A stretch of DNA of 64,000 nt from Posidonia oceanica (lineage: Eukaryota > Streptophyta > Magnoliopsida > Alismatales > Posidoniaceae): positions 8,990,001-9,054,000 of the forward strand of contig JAZBRS010000011.1 of NCBI GenBank assembly GCA_037176725.1, read 5' to 3'. The position numbers were made by a program, and so were the translations under genes. The notes below the pieces were generated by a model. That model was given only the letters and a program-made list of their open reading frames with translations, did no database searches and was not told where the DNA came from. Each line of letters starts with the position of its first letter. Within the stretch, counting starts at the first letter, position 1. Shown here piece by piece: positions 1 through 11,200 of this stretch.

Positions 1-1295
1 CCTGAGATTCAACAACAGATGGAAGGGGAACAGACTCAATCGGTGGTGGAGACTCATCAGAATAGCACATGGATTCAAAGAAAGTGACATTAACCGAGAC
101 AATATTGCCGAGTAGGAGGATGAAAATAGTGATAACCCCTTTGAGTTCTAGAATATTCCACAAAGATGCACCTGATAGATTTAGGAGAGTTTATCCAGGC
201 CACAAAGGCAATACACCCAAACATCCGAGGAGGTAAAGTGAATAAAGGTGTGTCAGGTTTGAGATGACGGAGAGGGACCTCACCTCCTAGAGGGGCAGAA
301 GGCATTCTATTTATGAGATATGTAGCAGTGAGAATAGCATCTGACCATAGATATTTTGGAACATGCATATGAAACATAATAGTACGAGTAACATCTAATA
401 TATGCCTATGCTTGTGCTCTGCGACCCCATTTTGTTGAAAAGTGTGGGGACATAAAGTCTGATGTATAATTCCTAATGAAGCACAATAAGAGGCAATTTT
501 GGATTGGACAAATTCCAGTGCATTATTAGTATGCAAAAACTTTGGAGTAATATCAAACTGATTTTTTATTTCTGTAAGAAAGGTTCTGAGTACATCATAA
601 TAGATATGACCACGATCTTTAAGTAAATATATTCAAGACACTCTCAAAAAATCATTAATAAAAACTATATAATATCGATGATTAGACATTGATGGGACTC
701 TGGCTGGACCAGACATCACAATGGACTAACTCAAATGGAGTAGGACTCGATACAAGACGCACATGTTGAAAGGAAGCACGATGATGTTTACCTAATTGAC
801 AAGACTCACAATCAAATTGAGAAACAGGACATCATGGTAAGGCCTGTCGTAGCGTCTGATGGAATGGATGACCTAACCGGTAGTGCCACAAGGAAGGAGG
901 CTCGGACGTGGATGCCACAGAAGCTAATCCTCGAGATATATCATTACTCACCAGCAGGTACATACCATTGCCTCGTTCACGGTCCAAACTAATCTTCCTC
1001 ATCGTCTGTAAATCCCGAAAAGTGTAATGGAAAGGAAAGAAGGTTACATAACAATGTAACTATTTCGTAATAGCACTAATTGATAATAGATTAACAGGAA
1101 AATCAAGCACAAAAAGGACATTTTCAAGAGACAATTGTGAAAAGGCCTGCACAATCCTTTCACCTGAAATACCTGAAACAAGACACAAGATTGACCATCA
1201 GCAATTGCTACAGACCGAATATCAGAAAGTTAAGACAAACGAGTAAACAAATTTCTTGTACCTGACATATGGGAGGAGGCACCGGAATCAATAAT
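1..1295 (-). pseudogene. Ty1/copia pol fragment (protease, GAG-pre-integrase, integrase)
   Basis: Decayed 5' part of a copia polyprotein, read on the minus strand and cut by the window edge. At 1255-1300 the frame gives an aspartic-protease signature, IDSGASSHM, just after the gag end. Near 865-900 is the GAG-pre-integrase motif LWHYRLGHP. At 90-536 a 148-residue open stretch covers the integrase core, with the QQNGVAEHKHRHI block and the LWSDAILTATYLINRMP block typical of copia integrases. Between these pieces the frame is broken by several stops and shifts, so no functional polyprotein can be made. Reverse transcriptase and RNase H would lie beyond position 1. The order protease-integrase before RT is what separates copia from gypsy. 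Confidence 0.85.
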
Positions 1296-2260
1296 TCAGT
1301 AAGGATTCTTAGATGCAAGGAGAGCACTAGTACCTGAGGAGGTAGCCTGGGTAGCAGTGGTAGCGAAGTCGATGACCTTTAGCTGTAAGAGCCGTTTATA
1401 GTCAGGCAGAGACACAGTAAAGGTTTGGTTGTCACTGGTCGAGGCCGTAAGTGGTGACTCTGTAGTAACATGTGCTGTCTGTGGTCTACCGTGTAGATCC
1501 CAACATCGGTCTACTCGATGTCCCAGTCGGCCATAATGTGAGCATTTTGGACATCCACCGCTATTAGAATGACCACGTCCATTGCCACGGTAACCTCCAC
1601 GGCCATGTCCCCTAGTAGTAGCCATTGCAGATGATTCTGGAGTCGAAGTAGAAGTTCCTGTGGAAACCGGTAACGCCTTGGAGAAAGCCGTCTGTAAATC
1701 GGGAAGACTATCGGCATCCAAAATCTGTCTGCGAATCTGTGAACTAAGATCTCTGAATTTAAACTGAAGAGATAGATAGATACTGAAAACTCTTTCCGAT
1801 ACATTTTCATCTAACTGACATCGTTGGTAAGAGGTTGATACATCTCAAGTTCATCAAGTAAGGCATGTAAAAGAGTAAAGTGCTCCAGTACAAAACGTTC
1901 ACCTTGACGGATGTTGAACAACTGCTCATAGACCTCAAAAACCCGGGAGATGTTTTTCTCGTGACCATACGTGAGTCGACATGTATCCCAGATCTTCTTG
2001 GCTGGTCTCAGTAACATAACACTACGTGCAATTGACGGTTCCATACTGTTCCCAAGTCATGTCACAATAGCTGCATCATCGGCACACTAATCTTCATATG
2101 CAGTATCTTTACTATCCGAAGGAGGTTGTATAAGATATTTCAATTTTCGATGTGCAACGATGAAGGCTTCGAAGCTTTGGGACCAGAGGAGATAGTTTGT
2201 GCCATGGAGTTTCTCAGAAGTGCCATCGACGTGCTTAACCAATGACTCCCGAGAGGCCAT
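1296..2260 (-). pseudogene. Ty1/copia gag (UBN2 type) with defective zinc knuckle
   Basis: The start is an ATG at 2258-2260 reading MASRESLVKHVDGTSEKL, followed by LHGTNYLLWSQSFEAFI, a usual N-terminus of plant copia gag. A stop and frame break occur near 2080. The frame resumes at 1811-2044 with the UBN2-like segment (KKIWDTCRLTYG, VFEVYEQLFNIRQG) and again at 1296-1721 with a Gly/Arg-rich stretch and a retroviral zinc knuckle. The knuckle should be Cys-X2-Cys-X4-His-X4-Cys; here the second Cys is Tyr (codon 1533-1535, CSHYGRLGHRVDRC). It continues directly into the protease region. The gag is pseudogenised by at least two frame breaks besides the knuckle change. Confidence 0.85.
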
Positions 2261-2339
2261 ACTAGATTACAAATGGAAAAATAACATCAATATATGATCT
2301 AAAAATAACAGATATGTGAACCGAATTGCTCACCAACAC

Positions 2340-3000
2340 GTGTGGATGTGACGTATCCACACACAACCGGACTGGAGATGAATGAGGGGCCTAAAACATG
2401 GCCTAAACTGCCGGACGACGGCACGGGAGGGCCTGGACTGTCCTTATACTGGACGGAGGAAGACTGGAACTCTCACCGGCGGCGAGACATGCGTTGGAAG
2501 AGGGCTGTGGGGTTGGTAGAGGGTCTGGACTGGCTGGCGGAAGGGCTAGATTGGCCAGCTGAAGCCGGCGGAGGGCCTAGATGGCCTTGCTGGGCGTAGC
2601 GGACGGCGGGAGAAGCCTGGACAGTTCCGATGGAGGGGCCGGGAGGGTTGGACGGAGCCGGCAGGCAGGTGGGCCGAGAGGCTTGGACGGTGCTGGTAGT
2701 GGGGGCCTAGAGGCCTGGACGCGCCGCGGGAGGGCCTGGCTGGGACTGATGGACAGTGGGAAGGGCCCTGTTGGGGCTGTCGGCGGCGGGTGAGGGCCTG
2801 GTGCAGGCCGACGGCGTGGAGTGGTGGCTGTGATGGCTGCTTAGGGTTTTATCTGGACTTGTTGAAGGTGAAAGACAGAGAGAAAAGTGATATATCTTAT
2901 TGCATATGTGTAGATACATATATATAGGAGAGATTGGAAACCTTAGACTAGTTGGATATCCAATAACCCATTAACACGTTTACATCTATCATCTCTAACA
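2340..3000 (-). repeat. Copia 5' LTR (minus orientation)
   Basis: Read on the minus strand the segment begins with TGTTAGAGATGATAG at 3000, the usual TG start of an LTR. It has a TATATATA promoter box around 2920 and a leader of the type CTCTCTGTCTTTCACC near 2875. The outer boundary is supported independently: the hAT transposase frame at 3001 and above is cut exactly at this TG. The inner boundary near 2340 is approximate. A degenerate primer-binding-site-like TTGGTGAGC lies about 2325-2335, resembling TTGGTATCAGAGC with a small deletion. The 3' LTR is outside the window. Confidence 0.65.
2380..2830. repeat. GC-rich degenerate GGCCTGGAC repeats
   Basis: A strongly GC-rich stretch in an AT-rich neighbourhood, made of loosely repeated GGCCTGGAC and GGCCTAGA units every 25-45 bases. 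Open frames exist on both strands (for example 2342-2599 and 2581-2793), but they are low-complexity Gly/Ala/Arg or Pro/Ser translations of the repeat. They look like chance frames. It sits inside the copia LTR/leader region. Confidence 0.55.
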
Positions 3001-3420
3001 GTATATAAGTAGCAAAATTTTTATTTTCAGAAAATATAAAAGGTTGTTCATCCTGAAGTATAAATTGTATTAATCCAAGTTTAGTTTCTTCCGTAGAATA
3101 TTTCCAATTAATTACATCACTAGTTCTTACTTGTAATTGAGCTTGTTTTATATTTGTTTTTTCTTGTAATTGATTTTTTACTTTACAATTTAAAAGATGC
3201 CTATTTAGATGACCATTATCCCCATTCTTTTTTACAACTAAGTTCTTTACCACAATAATTACAATAACATGTTTCATCATTGGTTGGGTCTAGAGTTAAA
3301 TCTTTCCAACAATGAGTTATTCTTTTCCTAATTTTTTGAGTGGTTGTGGATTTGATTTGTGAATTTACATTTTCTATGGAATTTTGGATTAGGATATCTT
3401 AGACATTGTAACTAATTAAA
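3001..3420 (-). pseudogene. hAT transposase N-terminus with BED zinc finger (fragment)
   Basis: Minus-strand translation gives a BED-type zinc finger: ITHCWKDLTLDPTNDE, then CNYCGKEL, then after a frame shift GHLNRHLLNCK, that is Cys-X2-Cys and His-X4-His-type ligands around 3190-3290. It continues as TSDVINWKYSTEETKLG and DEQPFIFSENK, closely matching the intact stretch of the other hAT transposase here (PNEIVNWKYSAEEVKEG, DEQPFNFSENK at 47880-48000). The frame runs into the copia LTR at 3000. BED fingers bind terminal DNA in hAT transposases. This copy is non-functional because of the frameshift and the truncation. Confidence 0.75.
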
Positions 3421-3901
3421 ACAATCAAAAAGTAAAAAATTGGAGGGTAAAGAAGCATAGAAATTAGAGAAGATTAGAAGTACAGAAATTTATAGCAGTG
3501 AATGCAGAACAGTGGAACGTTGGAGTGGTAGAGGCAGAGCATGGGAGCGGTGGACCAGAATCGTGGATGTCGGAGTGGAAGTGTAGCACTAACAATGTGT
3601 AGTGAGAGTAGAGAAAGAGTTAGAATGTAAAGAGTAGACAAGAGTTGAGAAGTTGTGAAAATTGAGATGGGGTGGGAGGATATTTATAGGAAAAGAAGAA
3701 AGGAAGAGAATTAGAAAAGGTAAAAAAAAATAATAAAATAAAACAACCATTGGCAATGACTTGAAATTTTCAGCCGTTGCAGCTCATGATCGGGCTTGCT
3801 AGGCCTGGGCTTAGGCCAGGCCACGCGCCCGAACCTGCTGTCCAATGGGCTCGACTGAGTCTGGGCCCTTTTTGGGCCGTCTGGCCTTTTTAACACCTCT
3901 A
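3001..3901 (-). mobile_element. hAT DNA transposon, 5' part (hAT-1), cut by copia
   Basis: The right end is an hAT-like terminus: read inward on the minus strand from 3901 it gives TAGAGGTGTTAAAAAGG followed by GGGCC-rich sequence. It resembles the termini of the second hAT element at 46160 and 52467 (TAGACATG...GGGCCAGGC). An AT-rich promoter stretch with a TATAAATA box lies near 3685. The transposase begins further in (see 3001-3420). The element stops at 3000 because the copia element is inserted in it; the rest would lie left of the window. The 8 bases outside the terminus are GATATAGG, the expected target-site copy, but the partner copy is not visible. Confidence 0.7.
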
Positions 3902-5185
3902 GATATAGGAAGATGAAATCCAAGTAAAGGAGAAAGGAAAAAGGAGACGTAAAAAAAATGATTAGATGAAGTTTACCTTGCAAATAAGGAGAAAGAAGAT
4001 GTATACTCATTGGAGAGCTCTACGAAGATGTCGGGAAGCCACCAAAGGAGGAGGCAGAGGCTGCTGCAGGAGGTGGAGGCCGTCGGAGGACGTCTGCAGG
4101 CCGGAGGGAGAGGGGGAGTGGAAGGCTGAAAATCCCAAGGTTTTTGTTTAAAATATGTGGATCCTGTGGGATCCAGATCTGGATCCGACAAGGATCCGTT
4201 TAGTTATGAGAAACACTAGCCGTGTAAATGCCCAGTCAGGCTATGACACCTAGGCGTTGCCTAGGCGGATGGCTCAATAACCTTGCTAGGTGGTATGGAT
4301 ACATATATAGCATCTATGATTTTAAGGAGAACTTTATAAAGTTTTGTGCTTCTGGTTGTGTAATCATTTATCACTTGTTTTAATGTAAACATACGTGTCT
4401 TTCCATCTTAGTAATTTCCTCACAGGTTTGTGAAATTTTCCATACTCACAACACAACCCTACTTTCACTACTTGGATCCATTGCACACGCTTTCAGGTCA
4501 TAATCATATGGCTCATATAATAATGTATAAAAGCAAATTTGATATTATTTTATGTGCAACAAAATCTCAAATGTCTTACTTCAAATGGAAATGTTAGGAT
4601 TTCTATCTATGCATTATTCTGGCCTCCTACATTTACTTTCCAAGAGTATTAATGAAGAAGTTGTGCCACCAGTTACGTTGATTACACATATTGTACAGCA
4701 ATGTTCTGGAAATTTTTAATTGTTTATGCCTGTTGTTTATGTAATAAGGCAATGTGGCCTTAAATCATCTGTGCCAACAATGATAAAATCATAGGCGAAA
4801 GAATCCTGGCTTTCAGCCAATTGGTGCCTTTTTGGAAGTAAAAAATGCACTAACTTTTTGAGAGTTTGTACCAGGTTTTCTTAAACTAGTCTTACCTAGA
4901 CGTTTTTATGTTTCAACTGTTTTAAAAAAGTGTTTTTCTACAAGATTGGTTTCATTATCAAAGTTGTTCTTAATTCTTATCCTCAGCTGATTGCTCATTT
5001 TCTTTTAGTGGCAGCTACTTAGTCCTGCATAAGTAAATAAGTTGGTAGCACTTTTTTAGTTAGTGCAAGTAAATGAAAAATGGGCGTACTTAACTTCCTG
5101 CTTTCTTTGTCAATCAGTTGCATCATTGTATTGTACGTAACATATTGCTATGAATTGTGATTCCATGTACTTTATAATGACTCAG
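3902..5185. other. Non-coding, probable intron of the RPOT gene
   Basis: AT-rich sequence with no supportable coding frame. A short GC-richer stretch (4020-4140) has chance frames on both strands. At 4235-4275 there is a small imperfect palindrome, CCTAGGCGTTGCCTAGG. No exon encoding the RPOT segment just before LGAAAVNLV was found here, so the preceding exon should lie left of the window. The hAT/copia pair would then also be inside an intron. The last bases before 5186 form a splice acceptor (ATGACTCAG). Confidence 0.5.
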
Positions 5186-5256
5186 TTGGGGGCTGCTGCT
5201 GTCAACCTGGTAGATGGTGATAAACCTGCTGATGTCTACTCGGGGATAGCTGATAG
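5186..5256 (+). CDS. RPOTp: RPOT exon (LGAAAVNLV...GIAD)
   Basis: 71-bp exon preceded by the acceptor CTCAG and followed by the donor AG/GTATGC. It encodes [23 protein letters not shown] plus two bases of an Arg codon completed by the A at 23910. This block follows the GRDK segment of the polymerase in the family. Phase 2 at the exit matches the next exon exactly, although that exon is 18,653 bp away. Confidence 0.9.
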
Positions 5257-8200
5257 GTATGCTCTTAGAAATTTCTTAGAGTCTTGTTATTCTTTAGAAT
5301 CACCATTTCTTGGAAAATTACATAATGCAAGTCAGTATGCTCTGGATATTGTAAGCATTGAATCTACATTAGAAGTTTATCTGTTATTTGATGTTTGACT
5401 GTTTGGACCTGGTTGATAATTAGCCAAATATTAGAGCATATTTGGTTATTGAGAATGGATGTCATATGAGGAATTTTAAATTTGTCTTTCATGTTGCATT
5501 AGAATCAATGATGAGAACCGAAAAATGCGTTCACCTCAAAGGCAATGTTTAGAGTATCAATTAAATCTTCAGAAAAGCTGTTAAGTGGCCACTTAAACAG
5601 ATTATGTGGTTCTAGGCGACCATTATTTTAAAAAATAGTCATTTAGTAAAATGCTAAAACTACAGAAAAGTATAAAAAAACACTGGAACTGTTGTGGAAG
5701 CATTTAGGAACTTAAATGAGGTTCAAATGTTTGAAAAAAAAATATAAGGTTTGAAATTTTCTGATGGTTGGGAAGTGACTGCATTATTTGATTATGCGCC
5801 ACTATGTGGGCACTTATGGTCAATTTGGAGAGAAAAGAACTGTAGTGGAAGCTGTATTGTTTCACCTTGTTTTGATTGTCAGGATAGATTTGGAGAGAAA
5901 ATAAGTAAATATAATTATATTACTATTGTACCCTCCATAAAATATTTGTTTTTTTATTAGTTTCATTTGAGTCTAGTTTCGACATTACATTAGAAGACTT
6001 CAGTCATCTTAACTTTCTTGCCAAACCTCTCCGCTTTTGGAGAGAATTTCTGACTTCGATTTTTCTCTCCAACTCTCCGTAAAACCCTCCAAATATCTCC
6101 TAATGTCCTATCCAAATTGGAGAAATATTAACTTCCTCTCCAATTCCCTCCACCTCTCTCCATTAACCTTCTGTCCAAACAGACTAGTAATCCACAGTCC
6201 ACACAGTCCACACAGCCCAAAATTGATTAATCAGGTTGCATTTTGTGACCAGAACTTTTACCATCACTGATGTGGGCCCTTACTCGAGTAAGTGTCTGTT
6301 TCTCTAAACCAATTGCTCAAGGAAAACCATATTCCAATGGAACTTTTGTAAAGTTTGATCTTTTTTTCAGTTGTACATACCAATAATTTTTTTTAGATGA
6401 CACGAGTAAGAAAAACACACTACATTAGAGCTTCCCCAAGCTGGTAGCATTCAGATATATTATTAGATTACATCACTTGCTGTTTGGAAGCAGGTTTTGT
6501 ATTTGAAGAGGTGATTCATGCTTTAGAACTTAAGCTGCTGAAGGCTTTATAATGAGATATTGCCAGAAATATCAATATATATATTTATATATATATTGCA
6601 ACAAACAATGTTTTATTATTGCTAAAATGTTGCTGACAGCAAATTTTTTACCATCCAAAATTTTTCCACAAGACTGATTAAGTTCTCTTCAGTTATTTTT
6701 ATTTACCACAATTTCCTGTAAATATTTTAACGGCATTAGTCATTCTGAAAAAATACTTTTGATTGTGACTAATTCAAAATGCACAGATCACATAAGAATG
6801 ATTTGAATTGTGAGATGAACATGGAAATAGGTTGAATGTAATAAATACGAGGATAATAAAATTTAGAAGTACAAAGCAATGGATGAACTTGCGACTGTAC
6901 AGGCAGACGACAAATGTTCATAAATTCCTGTGATGGAGGAAAATGATAGAGCTTGAAAAACACCCTTTTTTCATTATAATCTTTAAAGTGCACTTTTACC
7001 TGATATGTGATAGATTGTTAATAATATTTGAGTGTGAATGCTTCATGCCACAGATTTTTATGAACTTCTACATCATAGTTGCTTTCCTACGAATCTGTCT
7101 GGACATTTTAGGTCAATGAGAATTATTAAGTTATTACATGGTAGGTTACGAAAAGGACGATGAAAGTAGTTAGTGAAGTTCTCAAGTTGGCACAAAAGGT
7201 AGGTCAACTCTCTTTTTTCAGAAGAACAATATGCCTTTTTGAAAGGCCGTTGGTTAACAGATTGCTTTTTGCTCAGGAATGCTTGTTGGATTTAAAGAGT
7301 AAATCAGGTCTCATGTGCAAAATAAAAATCGTTTGATATGTGGATTGGAAATTCGGTTGATGTTGTTTGGAGTGTAATGGTATCCTTAGAAATAGATTTG
7401 TTGACATATGAATGTCCAACATAAAACCAATTGACAATTTGTGGATGGGTGTTTCTATATATAACCACAAGTTCAATCCCTAACTTTTTCTATGTGAAAC
7501 CATTCCAACACTGTACCTCACTTTGTGGTCTCTTTTAAGTCTTGTAAGTGTCTCTTTTAGACATTGATGTATGTGTTTGGACTTGGTTCACTTAGGCCTT
7601 TAATACCATGTTGAAATATGAACATTAAACTCAAAATTAGGGGTACACATGGTTCGATTCGGTTCAGTTCAGACAAGAATCATGAACCGAACCGTATTTA
7701 TCGGTTCTGATTATATTAGAACCGAATCGAACTGTCCAAAAGTTGGTCGGTTTGGTTCAATTCTCGATTTTCAATCTAAATATCTATCAAAACTTGATTC
7801 AATAATATTAATAAAAAATAATTAATGAGAATTGCAACTAAGATTATCATTTGCAACCTTGTACTCATGTTTTGTAAAAGTTGATAGTTCTTTCCCATGG
7901 AATTTTAAATAGACATTGAGAGACACAATGTGTAGCTCAAGCTTCCTTATAAATCTAAAGAGTGGTGACTTCGAAAATAAAGTTAGTAGTTGGATTTCAA
8001 CTGAAATGATCAATTCAAGACGTCAACTGAAATACAGACAAGAGACTTAAAATCATCAATTAAAGTCCTACTTTTTTACCATTAGATGTACACCGAGCGG
8101 CTGCCGGTTGGAGCCTGGAGGAGAGGAGCACCAAGCGGCTGGAGCCTAAAGGAGAGGAGCATAGAGGGGAGGAGCCTAGAGGAGTCAAGGAGAGGAGCAC

Positions 8201-11200
8201 TGAGTGGAGGAGTCAAGGAGAGGAGCACTGAGTAGATTAACGGAGGAGCCGAGGAGAGGAGCACTGAGTGGCGATAGTCACATGTCGTTCTCTGCCACTC
8301 GAGTTTTGAAATGGGAAGTTGGGAACTCGGGAAGTTAAGGTTAGGGATTTTAGGATTGGAATGAAAATTATTTTTATATTATTTTGAATAAAAATGAATG
8401 GTAGAGATTTAAACTTATTTAATCCAATGGTAGATGAAGGGTGCAGATGTAAAATATTTATATATATATAACATATTAATATATAGATCGGTTCTCGGTT
8501 AGGTTCGGTTAACCATACCCAGAATCATGACTGAATCACTAAAAACGGTTCTAAAATTTGAGAACCGAATCGAACCATCAAACAAATCTAAATCAAACCG
8601 AACCATCAAATTTGACCGAACTGAGTGCACCTTTACTCAAAACCTATGATTTATTTGTATACACTTTTTATAATTCTTCAATTGATTGGCACAAGTTTTG
8701 ATATAGTAGTTCTTCTTTTGATATAGTAGTCAACAAAAAAAACTGTTATGCTAGAAGTCCTTTTTTTTTTAATTGAAATGGTAAATAATTGGCTAAAAGG
8801 TCTTTTAGTCACTTTTAATGCATTCAAATCATAGAGTACAACGAGAATGGCAAGGGAAAAGTCATTGTGGAGTCCAAAGACTCCATAATATGGTCAAAGA
8901 ACTTAGGTTGTAACTTGATCATGAGCAACTCCTTGATGTTGTACCCACAACTATGGAAACTGCTAGACATTGGGAACTACCCGGGAGGAGTTAGAAACAA
9001 GAGCAAGACGAAGTGATTGTTAGGGAGGCGAGTGTTAGCAAAATAACAGAACTTCTTTAGCCATTAACATGTCTTTCTCTTTTTTTTTTCTCATAGTTGA
9101 AAGGCAAGCAATCATTGTTTTAGATGTCGGTTTTGTATTGAACTTTAGTTCGACAAAATTAAGAAATGTGTCGTACATCGGTGGAAATATAGTAAATTTA
9201 TGGAAGTCTAGAGAAATAAATAAATAACTTCAAATTTTGATTTGAAACTCTAAAATAAGCTAAACTAAGCAATAATTTATATCAAAGCTACTTAAATCGA
9301 CTTTCTAAATATGTATCATATTAAAATATACTACATGGACTTAACACAAATATCTTGAAGCATAAATAGTACCTAAAAATTTTTAATAAATGTATAAATC
9401 ATACCTAAAAATGCTTAGTATATGTTTTAAATGAAGAGTTATCATAACATTTTATATGGAGAGAAAGTAGAGATGAGAGAACACCCAAGTATTGGAGATT
9501 TAGAGTTTGATCGAGGACCACCCAGAGGTTGCTATTTCATAGAGTCCACGGAGAGTAGGCGTGCCTGTCCTGAAATGGTACACAATTATTTGGGTATACG
9601 GATTTGTATCTTATTCCCAACACTAAGTTAGAAAGAGTAAAAAACAACAAATCAACAATAAAAGGGAGGAGGAGCAACCAGCAGTATGGAGGAGGACAGG
9701 CAACAACCATCAGTACATCCAAAGCAGCAACAACAAGAACCCGTGTTGACTGTGTCAACTTATAAACAAGCCATGTTGGTCGACTTGGGTCCTCAATGTA
9801 AAACATACACTATCGACCTGACACGGCAAGTCGACGCTACATGGGGTAGAAATGGGTATAAAATCCAATATTTTTGGATTTTCATGCAAATATCCTGTTG
9901 GAGGTTTAGAAAACTAACACGTCGGTGAAATTTCATCAAGACGTGTCGATTTTTGGAACTATGCAAGCAATACAAGAACTATTGGCACACTGTCAGGTGT
10001 AGATATCTCGTTTTGACACTCCTTTCATGTTAGGATAGTCTCTTGCATTAGGTCGCTCTTAGAAGTCCTCCACCCATTCTTGAATGTCTCACTTAAGTTA
10101 AATGTTCCCTTCAAAATCCAAAATGCTATCCTTATCCAAGTCCCAAATGTTGGCAACCTGAATGTTCACGTCTTGACCAAATTTGAAAGTTAAGCTGATT
10201 AAAGGTGTTCGCTGGCTTCTTGGCGTACAACGTTGGCCGTTGGTTCTCCAGTGGCTAACATTGGCCACTGATTTTCCAACGTCCAACGTGGCAACCCAGT
10301 CAACCCAAAGTTTTTCTTATTTGGCTTAATCCAGAAGTCATGTTTTTGCCTTCTTTGGAACCTGTTAACCGGTCAAAGTCATCAAAGTCGAGTTTAATCA
10401 CACTTAAAGACTCCTTAATTGGAGAATCTTCTCTGATTCTGGCAGTTTTGCCTCGGAGGTTGTTATACGCGGGTACTTTCGCTTATAACGTTATACGTTA
10501 GTTTCCAGCATATAACACTTCTGAAACAGAAAACTCTGCTAACTTGGCATTTGTGTCTTTTTTTGTTCCTTCCTTGCTTCTATAAAACCAAGGGTACCTC
10601 CACAGAGTTCAAGGTTGGAATTTAAGAGAGAAAAGTAGTCAAGGAATTTTTGGAACTCACATGCTCTCTTGAGATTAAAAATCTTAGAGAAGTGAGGTTC
10701 TAAAGAATTGAAAGAGAGAAGAGAGATTTTGAAAGAAGCAGAGTCTTCGAAGCTTGAGGATTCTTTTGTCGTTGTTGGCTTCATGTCAACACAGTTTGCA
10801 CATTGTGCATAAACAGAGGAGATTCTATTTCATTCGTTTCCTTTTCATTTCTGATATCACATGTTTAATTCCGTAGCATAATCGAGTATTTTTATTTCAA
10901 GTTCATATGGTGTTTTAGCTAGGCATACATCTCTATTAGTTGCAACCGGGGGAATCAAACCCCTCGGGTACGTATCTCACTACGCTTTCTTTATTTTCTT
11001 TTCTACTAATTCTGGATAGGTTACTACTCATATTGATCCATCTTTATATTATTTTATTTGTTTTGCTTTGCTAACGTTTGTCATACAATGAGGAAGAAGG
11101 AAGAAAGAGCTTACCAAGCACGGACATTCTTGGACAATGCTGGCGAGTGAGGTGAAAAAGAAGGTGATGGAGGTGAGGTTTGGGGAAGAAGAGACTTCTT

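Noticed and set aside
3960..4160. Possible upstream RPOT exon or small gene
   Set aside because: The Arg/Gly-rich frame does not match the RPOT segment expected before LGAAAVNLV and has no splice-consistent context.
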